From NCBI GenBank assembly GCA_964652585.1, contig CAZZDA010000010.1, positions 1 through 25,746 of the forward strand: a DNA stretch of 25,746 nucleotides. The letters are read 5' to 3'. The DNA is from CAZZDA01 sp964652585 (GTDB lineage: Bacteria; Patescibacteriota; Patescibacteriia; UBA1544). Numbering within the stretch: position 1 is the first letter of the stretch; every line of letters begins with the position of its first letter. Of this stretch, positions 16,454 through 22,552 are shown piece after piece. A program made the position numbers and the translations under genes. The notes below the pieces were generated by a model that made no database searches, had not been told where the DNA came from, and saw nothing but the letters and a program-made list of their open reading frames with translations.

Positions 16454-17902
16454 TCAAGAACCTCTTTTTTGTAGGAGTCGTTGTAGCTGCACAATATCTT
16501 CTTTCCGAAAGCCTTTGAGCAGCGCAAAGGTAGCGCCATATACAAGAGCGGCAATACCTACCAATACGGGAAGCCATAGCAATTCTTTGAGTAGTATAAT
16601 ACTACCCGTCATTACTGCAACAGCAATACCGGATTTTACAAAAAGCTTTCCATAGAATGGGTCTTTATATGCTATGTTCTTTCTTGTTGTCCAAAGCCCC
16701 AATGTTGCAAGGCAAATATAGGTAATAAGCCCTGCGATACTTGCACCAATAAAGCTCCAGCGTGGAATGAGGAGAAGGTTCAAGAGAATATTAATAACCA
16801 TCACCATACCAAAATTGCGCGTATTCTTTTTCTGCTGATTTGTTGCGTTGAGGAGCGAGCCAAGAGGAAAAGAGAGAAAAATGAATGGCAGTGATAAAAT
16901 AAGTATCTTTAAAGCAGGAATACTTTTTATAAATGCATCTCCATAGAGTAGAAGAACGAACTCGTCTGCAAGTACGTACACTCCTATGGCAATAGGTATG
17001 GAAAGGAACCAGAGATAGAAAAAAGTTTGCTCAAAAATACGCTTCAAGTGTTCTTTATCATGGGCAAATGCGTAGCTCATGGCAGGATATGCTGCTGCCG
17101 CAAATGCCATAGGTAAAAACTGAAGTGCAAAAGTAAGTTTGTATGGTACGCTATAGAAGCCAACTGCCGTTTCGTTTTGCATTATTCCAAGCAGTACTGT
17201 ATCGAGATACGAATAGATCTTTACAAAAATTCCCGCAAGCGCGAAAGGCAGTGCTATGCCTAGCATATTCTTTGCCTCGCGTATACGATATGACCTCCAG
17301 TCAATAGTAAGTTTCAAACGCCTTGCAACAACCCATCCCGCATAGATCATATTCAAAAGACTCGCATACGCAAGCAAGGCCAATAACGTTAAAAGTTCCG
17401 TACCGGTGTAGAGAAGCGTACCGCCTATAGCCACCACACCCAGTTGGTAGCATGCCATAGCCACGCTCTCAAATCGTAGATCTTGCCGGCCTCGTAACAT
17501 ACCATATAATAAGAGGGCGATCATATCCGCACCCATTACAATGGTTGTTATGGTAATAAAATTGCGCATCTCGTCCGCATACTCCCCAAACCACACCGCA
17601 AGCGCTACTATGCCCATGGAAAGCATCACAAGCGCTATTTTTGTCGGCAACGCTTGTGAAAAAAGTTTTTGTAATGAGATGTCCGATTTTGCGGTTTCAC
17701 GCGTAATGTAAGGAGAAATACCGAGATCGGCAAATACGCTGAAAAGAAGCGAGAACGATAATGCAAAAGTATATGCACCAACATCACTTGCGCCAAATGT
17801 TCTTGCAAGAAGTATAAAGTATACAAAGGCAAGAATCTTCTGAAATACCAACGAAAGCGTATACATACTTGTATTTGCTAAGAGGGTCCTTTTCTGAATC
17901 AT
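16454..17902 (-). CDS. Polysaccharide flippase (Wzx, MVF/MATE superfamily)
   Basis: This 482-residue protein has about 12-14 transmembrane helices. The N-terminus MIQKRTLLANTSMYTLSLVFQK followed by LLARTFGASDVGAYTFALSF and FADLGISPYITRETAK is characteristic of oligosaccharide-unit flippases. The second half has the expected GFYSVPYKLTFALQFLPMAF segment. It would move lipid-linked repeat units across the cytoplasmic membrane for the Wzy-like protein encoded at the end of the same operon. It is the first gene of the operon, with its own promoter 34 bp upstream. No serine recombinase or transposon signs were noted around it. Confidence 0.93.
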   Translation of the reverse strand: MIQKRTLLANTSMYTLSLVFQKILAFVYFILLARTFGASDVGAYTFALSFSLLFSVFADLGISPYITRETAKSDISLQKLFSQALPTKIALVMLSMGIVALAVWFGEYADEMRNFITITTIVMGADMIALLLYGMLRGRQDLRFESVAMACYQLGVVAIGGTLLYTGTELLTLLALLAYASLLNMIYAGWVVARRLKLTIDWRSYRIREAKNMLGIALPFALAGIFVKIYSYLDTVLLGIMQNETAVGFYSVPYKLTFALQFLPMAFAAAAYPAMSYAFAHDKEHLKRIFEQTFFYLWFLSIPIAIGVYVLADEFVLLLYGDAFIKSIPALKILILSLPFIFLSFPLGSLLNATNQQKKNTRNFGMVMVINILLNLLLIPRWSFIGASIAGLITYICLATLGLWTTRKNIAYKDPFYGKLFVKSGIAVAVMTGSIILLKELLWLPVLVGIAALVYGATFALLKGFRKEDIVQLQRLLQKRGS

Positions 17903-17935
17903 ATGTATAAATACATTGCTATATAGTGCTATTGT

Positions 17936-17964
17936 AGTATACGGTACTCTCTCTCAAGCCGCAA
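17936..17964 (-). promoter_or_regulatory. Probable promoter of the polysaccharide operon
   Basis: On the minus strand: TTGCGG (17964-17959), 17 bp, TATACT (17941-17936). The -10 is strong and the -35 matches only in TTG. Transcription would begin near 17929, with a leader of about 27 nt. It lies directly after the terminator of the ribosomal operon. Confidence 0.5.
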
Positions 17965-17968
17965 GAAT

Positions 17969-17995
17969 TAAAAAACCCCCTCGTTTGAGGAGGTT
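17969..17995 (-). terminator. Intrinsic terminator of the infA-rpsI ribosomal operon
   Basis: Read on the minus strand, aacctcctc (17995-17987), loop aaac, gagggggtt (17982-17974), then a T run. The stem is 9 bp with one G-U pair. It lies 18 bp after the rpsI stop codon. Confidence 0.88.
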
Positions 17996-18012
17996 GTAGA
18001 AAATAGTGGCTA

Positions 18013-18474
18013 CTACCGCTTCGAGAATTGCGGTGCTCGGCGCGCTTTTTTGAGACCTGGTTTTTTACGTTCTTTTTCTCGAGAATCTCTTGTTAAATAA
18101 CCTACCTTTTTTAATGCCTTCTTAAATACCGGATTGAGTTGAATAAGCGCTCGTGCAATACCGTGTCGTATAGCCTCTGCCTGACCACGAGAGCCGCCGC
18201 CTTTGACCCGAGCTACAATATCCAGTTTATCAGCTTGTCCTATGGTAGTAAGCGTATCAGTTACCACCTGTTGTTCTGTTATTGAAAAATAGTCGGCGAG
18301 CGGTTTTTCGTTTACGGTTACTTTTCCTTTTCCTCGTTTATAGACGCGCACGGTTGCAGATGCTCTCTTTCTTCTTCCAATAGCATACAAATAAGCGGAT
18401 TTATTAGCAACCGCTGCTTTTGTATCTTTATCTTTTACAACTTCTTTTTTTGTTGTTTCTTTCTTTTCGGTCAT
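18013..18474 (-). CDS. rpsI: 30S ribosomal protein S9
   Basis: S9 belongs to the 30S head; its C-terminal tail reaches the P-site tRNA. It has 153 residues. The core begins near residue 28 (YLYAIGRRKRASATVRVY) and ends with the conserved KKPGLKKARRAPQFSKR tail. The first 26 residues are a Lys/Glu/Thr-rich extension (MTEKKETTKKEVVKDKD) that E. coli S9 lacks. It is the last gene of the operon, 3 bp after rplM, and is followed by the terminator. Confidence 0.97.
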   Translation of the reverse strand: MTEKKETTKKEVVKDKDTKAAVANKSAYLYAIGRRKRASATVRVYKRGKGKVTVNEKPLADYFSITEQQVVTDTLTTIGQADKLDIVARVKGGGSRGQAEAIRHGIARALIQLNPVFKKALKKVGYLTRDSREKERKKPGLKKARRAPQFSKR

Positions 18475-18477
18475 ATG

Positions 18478-18864
18478 TTATGCGGTGATAGTAAGACGCT
18501 TGAGCATATCTTTTTTAAATTTCTTCTGTGGAAGCATGCGCCCTACAGATCGTTTTATTACTTCTGCGGGATCATTTTCAAATACATCGCCCATCTTTTT
18601 CGTACGCAATCCCCCGGGATATCCTGTGTGATGATAATAGAGCTTTTGATCAAGTTTCTTGCCGGTAAGTTTTATTTTTGCCGCGTGTGTCACATGCACA
18701 CGATCGCCCATATCACGATGCGGCGCATAGGTAGGTTTATGTTTGCCAATCAGCAGCGCTGCAACATGCGATGCTAAACGTCCTAATGACTGTTCTGTCG
18801 CATCAAGCGTATGCTGCACGCGTTCTATGGGCTGTTGATAGGTTGTTTCGTGTTGTGTAGCCAT
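18478..18864 (-). CDS. rplM: 50S ribosomal protein L13
   Basis: L13 is an early-assembling 50S protein. It has 128 residues from the ATG at 18864, which lies 4 bases after the rplQ stop. A start at 18894 would overlap rplQ and add 10 residues not seen in the family. Key segments: DATEQSLGRLASHVAALLIGK, the DRVHVTHAAKIKLTGKK region, and YYHHTGYPGGLR. It ends soon after MLPQKKFKKDMLKRL, a little shorter than E. coli L13 (142). It pairs with rpsI as in most bacteria. Confidence 0.96.
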   Translation of the reverse strand: MATQHETTYQQPIERVQHTLDATEQSLGRLASHVAALLIGKHKPTYAPHRDMGDRVHVTHAAKIKLTGKKLDQKLYYHHTGYPGGLRTKKMGDVFENDPAEVIKRSVGRMLPQKKFKKDMLKRLTITA

Positions 18865-18868
18865 ATGT

Positions 18869-19231
18869 TTAATCGGTAGTTTCAACAAATTCAATAGTTA
18901 CCATAGGAGCGCCATCACCTTTACGGTGTCCGATGGGTACAATTCTGGTATATCCGCCGGCACGCTTTTTATAGCGAGGTCCAAGAACTTCCATTACTTT
19001 CTTCACCGCATTCTCTGTCATAAGCTTTGGTATGATCATACGACGATCAACCAATCTTCCTTGTCTTCCTGTCGTGATCACGCGCTCAATGTACGGCTGT
19101 ATAGCCTTTGCCTTCGCTCGTGTTGTACGAACGCGTTCATAGAGCACCAAACTGGTTGCAAGATTACGCAAAAGCGCCTTACGGGCAGCCGTGTCTCGTC
19201 CTAATTTTCCTCTTACATGTCTATGGCGCAT
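18869..19231 (-). CDS. rplQ: 50S ribosomal protein L17
   Basis: L17 sits near the peptide exit tunnel. It has 120 residues, normal for bacteria. It starts MRHRHVRGKLGRDTAARKAL, has the conserved NLATSLVLYERVRTTRAKAK segment, and ends with the GGYTRIVPIGHRKGDGAPM-type C-terminus. It lies 23 bp after rpoA, the usual position in the alpha operon. Confidence 0.97.
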   Translation of the reverse strand: MRHRHVRGKLGRDTAARKALLRNLATSLVLYERVRTTRAKAKAIQPYIERVITTGRQGRLVDRRMIIPKLMTENAVKKVMEVLGPRYKKRAGGYTRIVPIGHRKGDGAPMVTIEFVETTD

Positions 19232-19254
19232 ACGTTTGTTCTACGGTAAATATA

Positions 19255-20040
19255 TTACTTCTCTTTTTTCTTTGCTATCTTTTTTGGTTTTGAGGGTTTT
19301 TTAGTTTCTTCTACTTCTATTTCTTCTTCTTTTGTTTCTGTAACCACCTCTTCTCCGATAACAACATTAATATGATCGCGCAAGATCTTTGCACTTTCTC
19401 GTACCGCATCTTCCGGGGAAATAGACCCATCAGTTTCAACAGTAAGTTGCAATTTATCAAAATTGGTCATTTTTCCTACACGAACATTCTCTACTTTTGT
19501 CGCAACGCTTTGCACGGGATTGAACATTGCATCAATAGCGATCATGCCAACATCAAGTTTTTGCTTTTCCCGCGCCTCGGTCATTACATATCCTTGCCCT
19601 CTTTCTATAAGTACTTCCAGCTCAAAAATAGCATCAGATGCGGTGAGTGTTGCAATAGACGCGCTCTCATTCATAACTTCCACCTGACTGTTTTTCTCAA
19701 AATCTTTTGCGGTTACTTCCTTTTCACCTTTCACCTTGAGTGTGAGTGTAATAGGTTCATCCGAATGCATTTTAAAACGAAGTCTTTTGATGTTCAACAT
19801 CATTTCAACCGCATCTTCTTTAACACCGGGAACAGTTGAAAATTCATGGCTCACACCTTTTATTTTAAAAGCGGTAACCGCCGCACCCTCAAGTGTTGAG
19901 AGCAGCACGCGCCGCAAAGCATTGCCGAGAGTTGTACCATATCCCGGAGAACAGCTTGAGAGCTCCATAGTAGTCGTATGAGGTTTTTTTTCTTTTGTAA
20001 AGACAAGTTTTTCAGGAAGTGGGATACGTTGCATACGCAT
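19255..20040 (-). CDS. rpoA: RNA polymerase alpha subunit lacking the C-terminal domain
   Basis: The alpha dimer nucleates RNA polymerase assembly. The N-terminal domain (1 to about 230) is complete: GYGTTLGNALRRVLLSTLEG (33-52) contacts beta, the insert subdomain carries IERGQGYVMTEARE, and NFDKLQLTVETDGSISPEDA closes the domain. The usual linker and alpha-CTD (HhH-like, about 80 residues) are absent. After residue 230 comes a charged tail (EEEIEVEETKKPSKPKK) and a stop. Only 23 bp separate the stop from rplQ, so no shifted or split alpha-CTD is hidden there. Length is 261 against about 310-330 in most bacteria. Consequence by known biology: no UP-element or classical activator contact through alpha. 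The ATG at 20040 is used; a second Met is two codons on. Confidence 0.95.
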   Translation of the reverse strand: MRMQRIPLPEKLVFTKEKKPHTTTMELSSCSPGYGTTLGNALRRVLLSTLEGAAVTAFKIKGVSHEFSTVPGVKEDAVEMMLNIKRLRFKMHSDEPITLTLKVKGEKEVTAKDFEKNSQVEVMNESASIATLTASDAIFELEVLIERGQGYVMTEAREKQKLDVGMIAIDAMFNPVQSVATKVENVRVGKMTNFDKLQLTVETDGSISPEDAVRESAKILRDHINVVIGEEVVTETKEEEIEVEETKKPSKPKKIAKKKEK

Positions 20041-20070
20041 AATTTAAAATAAATAAAGTAGAAGTCATTA

Positions 20071-20682
20071 TTATCGTGAATAATATTCAACGATCATTTG
20101 CATATTAAGCGACTGTTCGCCCTCTGTAACACCCGGTTTGCTCATGATCTTTCCCGTATAGTTCTTCGCATCAAGAGCAAGCCAGCTAAGTTGCTGTGCA
20201 GTCTTGCTATTTTCTGTAATATATTCTTGTATTTTCTTTTTATGAGCGCGCGGAGCGAGAGTAACAATATCTCCTACACGTATTTGATATGAAGGGATGT
20301 CAACTTTTTTGCCATTCACCTGAAAATGTCCGTGATTGATCCACTGACGTGCCTGAGCTCGCGAGGAAGCAAACCCTAAACGAAAAATTGCATTATCCAG
20401 TCTTGATTCAAGTATTTCTTGTAAAGCTACGCCTGTTTCTTTTTGGCTTTTGAGCGATTTGACATAATAGGTGCGGAATTGCTTTTCAAGTATGCCATAG
20501 AACCATTTTGCTTTTTGCTTCTCTAATAATTGTTGTCCGTAGTTGGTAAGACGAAGAGGACCTGATGGACCATGTTGTCCCGGTCTATAGGCTCTTCGTT
20601 GCGCAGGACACTTTTTATAGGGGCAAAGCTTTACACCTACTTTTCTACACATACGATGTTTTGGTCCTAAGTATCTTGCCAT
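20071..20682 (-). CDS. rpsD: 30S ribosomal protein S4
   Basis: S4 is a primary 16S rRNA binder and fidelity protein. The start at 20682 gives the canonical MARYLGPKHR (203 residues); an ATG 21 bases earlier adds MLKVFRC, which is not part of the family. The N-terminal zinc knuckle has H9, C12, C20 and C25, where T. thermophilus S4 uses four Cys: the first ligand is His and the loop is 6 residues shorter. The S4 RNA-binding domain follows (ESRLDNAIFRLGFASSRAQARQWINHGHFQVNGKKV, about 90-125). The acidic/aromatic C-terminus ends MIVEYYSR. Positioned between rpsK and rpoA as expected. Confidence 0.96.
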   Translation of the reverse strand: MARYLGPKHRMCRKVGVKLCPYKKCPAQRRAYRPGQHGPSGPLRLTNYGQQLLEKQKAKWFYGILEKQFRTYYVKSLKSQKETGVALQEILESRLDNAIFRLGFASSRAQARQWINHGHFQVNGKKVDIPSYQIRVGDIVTLAPRAHKKKIQEYITENSKTAQQLSWLALDAKNYTGKIMSKPGVTEGEQSLNMQMIVEYYSR

Positions 20683-20710
20683 ACAACGAAAAACTTTAAG
20701 CATTTAAAAA

Positions 20711-21277
20711 TTAGATTCTTCGCGGTTTACGAGGTCTGCAGCCATTATGAGGCATAGGAGTAATATCTTTGATCGCGGTAACGTTAATTCCTTGAGCATG
20801 CAAAGCGCGGACCGCACCCTCACGACCGGCGCCAATACCTGTCACAAAAATACGCACTTCTTTCATGCCATAGGGTTGTAATTTTTCCACCGCATGACGC
20901 ACTACCATGCTTGCGGCATAAGGAGTTGATTTTTTCGGTCCTTTAAACCCAACTTGTCCGGCACTTGAAGATGCGACTACATTTCCTTGAAGATCAGCAA
21001 ACGTCACAATAGTGTTGTTATACGTTGCATGAACAAATGCCTTGCCTTGTGGGAGTGATCGAATATTTTTCTTTTTTCTCTTCCCCTTCTTCATTGGTTT
21101 GTTTGTCGAAGATTTTTTTACAACTGGAATCTCCGCCTCGCCAAACATACCATCAACAGATGTTGAGCCGCCCGCACTTTTTGAAGTACCTGTAGCAGGC
21201 TGAGGAGATGTTTCTTCTGATGAGGGTATCTCCTGTTTTTTAGTTTGTGCTGTCTGTTCTTTTTTTTCTTCGGTCAT
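20711..21277 (-). CDS. rpsK: 30S ribosomal protein S11 with long N-terminal extension
   Basis: S11 lines the 30S platform near the E site and the Shine-Dalgarno cleft. The core (about 68-188) is standard: GKAFVHATYNNTIVTFAD, SSAGQVGFKGPKKSTPYAA and the C-terminal PMPHNGCRPRKPRRI. Ahead of it are about 65 residues rich in Glu, Lys, Ser, Thr and Gln, ending in a basic patch (KKGKRKKK). E. coli S11 has 129 residues in total. The extension is in frame with no internal start that better fits the core. It follows rpsM by 16 bp. Confidence 0.96.
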   Translation of the reverse strand: MTEEKKEQTAQTKKQEIPSSEETSPQPATGTSKSAGGSTSVDGMFGEAEIPVVKKSSTNKPMKKGKRKKKNIRSLPQGKAFVHATYNNTIVTFADLQGNVVASSSAGQVGFKGPKKSTPYAASMVVRHAVEKLQPYGMKEVRIFVTGIGAGREGAVRALHAQGINVTAIKDITPMPHNGCRPRKPRRI

Positions 21278-21293
21278 ACGTACTATCTAAAAA

Positions 21294-21686
21294 CTAAGTT
21301 TTTTGTGCTGCATTTGAACGACCGCTGCCCATAGTCCTTCTTACATTGCCGCGTGCTGTACGAGAATTTGTTTTTGTTCGCTGTCCACGGACAGGTAAAC
21401 GCTTCTTATGTCGTAAACCACGATGCGAACCTGTTTCCATAAGCCGCTTAATATTCATAAGCTTTTCTCTGCGCAAATCGCCTTCCACGGTCAATTTTTT
21501 TTCAATGGCTTCACGCAACTTCTGCTCATCTTTTTCCGACAAATCTTTTGTTTTTATGTCCTTATTCACACCTGTATCCTGTAAGATACTTTTTGATCTT
21601 TCTACGCCAATGCCAAATATTGCCGTTAAAGCGCGTTCTATACGTTTATTTTGTGGGAGAACTACCCCCGAAATACGAAGTGCCAT
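21294..21686 (-). CDS. rpsM: 30S ribosomal protein S13
   Basis: S13 is in the 30S head and bridges to the 50S. It has 130 residues: MALRISGVVLPQNKRIERAL, the helix-two-turn-helix region FGIGVERSKSILQDTGV, then GSHRGLRHKKRLPVRGQRTKTNSRT, which contacts 16S rRNA and P-site tRNA. It starts 204 bp after rpmJ, across a repeat-filled gap. A weak taggag lies too far (over 20 nt) from the ATG to set it. Confidence 0.97.
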   Translation of the reverse strand: MALRISGVVLPQNKRIERALTAIFGIGVERSKSILQDTGVNKDIKTKDLSEKDEQKLREAIEKKLTVEGDLRREKLMNIKRLMETGSHRGLRHKKRLPVRGQRTKTNSRTARGNVRRTMGSGRSNAAQKT

Positions 21687-21767
21687 ATGTTTTCTAAATA
21701 TTCAACCTCTCCTATAAATCTCACTTTAGTGTTAATTTTCATTCTCACTTGTTCATTACGCTTCTTC

Positions 21768-21882
21768 AATGCCAAATGACAAAATCCAAATGTCAAGTCA
21801 ATGTCTTAATGTCTAAAAATTCTTTATCTACATTTTGATTTTTTGGATTTTATTTGGTATTTGAACTTTGGTATTTGACATT
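21768..21882. repeat. Intergenic inverted repeat of ccaaat/atttgg words inside the ribosomal operon
   Basis: The left half (21768-21796) strings together gccaaat, gacaaa, atccaaat and gtcaa. The right half (21843-21882) strings the complementary words ttggatttta, tttggtattt, gaactttgg and tatttgacatt. Together they could form a long imperfect hairpin in the transcript between rpmJ and rpsM. No promoter with both boxes and no gene was seen in this 204-bp gap. Confidence 0.6.
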
Positions 21883-21890
21883 ATTCCACA

Positions 21891-22004
21891 TTATCCTTGA
21901 CGTTGTTTGTGTTTAGGATTTTTACACACAACATGTACGCGACCTTTACGCCGCACTGTTCGACAATCTTTACACATTTTTTTAACTGATGATCTCACTT
22001 TCAT
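21891..22004 (-). CDS. rpmJ: 50S ribosomal protein L36
   Basis: This is a 37-residue protein beginning MKVRSSVKKMCKDCRTVRRK and ending NPKHKQRQG. It has the zinc-ribbon pattern C11-x2-C14, C27 and H32, so it is the zinc-binding form of L36. It lies 12 bp after infA in the usual infA-rpmJ-rpsM order. Its small size makes it easy to miss, but the order and motif are decisive. Confidence 0.96.
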   Translation of the reverse strand: MKVRSSVKKMCKDCRTVRRKGRVHVVCKNPKHKQRQG

Positions 22005-22016
22005 AATATGGGGTGT

Positions 22017-22256
22017 TCAGTATCGATAGACAACACGTCCTTTCGTAAGATCGTACGGTGTCATTTCAATTTTTACCCTATCTCCCGGCAAAAGACGAAT
22101 TTTAAACCTTCGCATCTTTCCGGAAAGATGTGCCAATATCTTATGGCCGTTTTCAAGTTGTACGGTAAAAGTAGCGGCGGGAAGCAGATCAAGCACTTCA
22201 CCATCAAATTCTATAAATCCCTTTCTTTGGGCTTTGGACTGTTTTTCTTCTACCAT
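22017..22256 (-). CDS. infA: Translation initiation factor IF-1
   Basis: This is a 79-residue OB-fold protein that occupies the 30S A site during initiation. The core reads FIEFDGEVLDLLPAATFTVQLENG, HKILAHLSGKMRRFKIRLLPGDRV and MTPYDLTKGRVVYRY. The first 10 residues (MVEEKQSKAQ) extend the usual N-terminus slightly. It is the first gene of the operon, with two candidate promoters upstream; secY, adk and map, which often precede it, are not in the window. Confidence 0.97.
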   Translation of the reverse strand: MVEEKQSKAQRKGFIEFDGEVLDLLPAATFTVQLENGHKILAHLSGKMRRFKIRLLPGDRVKIEMTPYDLTKGRVVYRY

Positions 22257-22277
22257 GTGCTATGACAAACGACCCAT

Positions 22278-22305
22278 AGTGTAGCAAAAATAAAAATCTT
22301 TGCAA
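22278..22305 (-). promoter_or_regulatory. Proximal promoter of the infA operon
   Basis: On the minus strand: TTGCAA (22305-22300), 16 bp, TACACT (22283-22278), with TGC just before the -10 as an extended -10 element. The start would be near 22271, giving a leader of about 15 nt. Confidence 0.6.
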
Positions 22306-22379
22306 GGGTCTTTGCTAAGATTCTTTAACAAATAGCCAAAATATACATTTGTGTTGTAAGGTTTGTTTTCACGGCTAAA

Positions 22380-22407
22380 AGTATAACATATTAAGGTTGT
22401 TTGTCAA
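22380..22407 (-). promoter_or_regulatory. Distal promoter of the infA operon
   Basis: On the minus strand: TTGACA (22407-22402), 16 bp, TATACT (22385-22380). Both boxes are strong. The -35 box touches the outer end of the inverted-repeat element at 22407-22542. The leader would be about 115 nt. Confidence 0.6.
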
Positions 22408-22542
22408 CCCCACACTAACTTTTAACAGGATATATGTTGGAAATAGGATAATAGCAAGGAGTCTTAGAGTAAAGAAGCACAATAATACTAATTACTTTTC
22501 CAGTGAGCAGCAAAGCTGCTACGTCAAAAGTTAGTGTGGGGT
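22407..22542. mobile_element. MITE-like element with 17-bp perfect inverted repeats
   Basis: accccacactaactttt (22407-22423) is repeated in perfect inversion at 22526-22542. The 102-bp interior has no open frame but contains a hairpin, agcagc-aaa-gctgct (22506-22520), next to the right arm. It fills most of the space between infA and alaS. Size, ends and lack of coding suggest a non-autonomous element, either MITE or REP/RAYT-type. No target duplication was identified. Confidence 0.6.
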
Positions 22543-22552
22543 CAAGTACCTT

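Noticed and set aside
19232..19254. A frameshifted alpha-CTD after rpoA
   Set aside because: Only 23 bp lie between rpoA and rplQ, too short for any domain remnant.
21687..21890. A separate promoter for rpsM in the repeat-filled gap
   Set aside because: A TTGACA occurs on the minus strand but no acceptable -10 lies at 15-19 bp.
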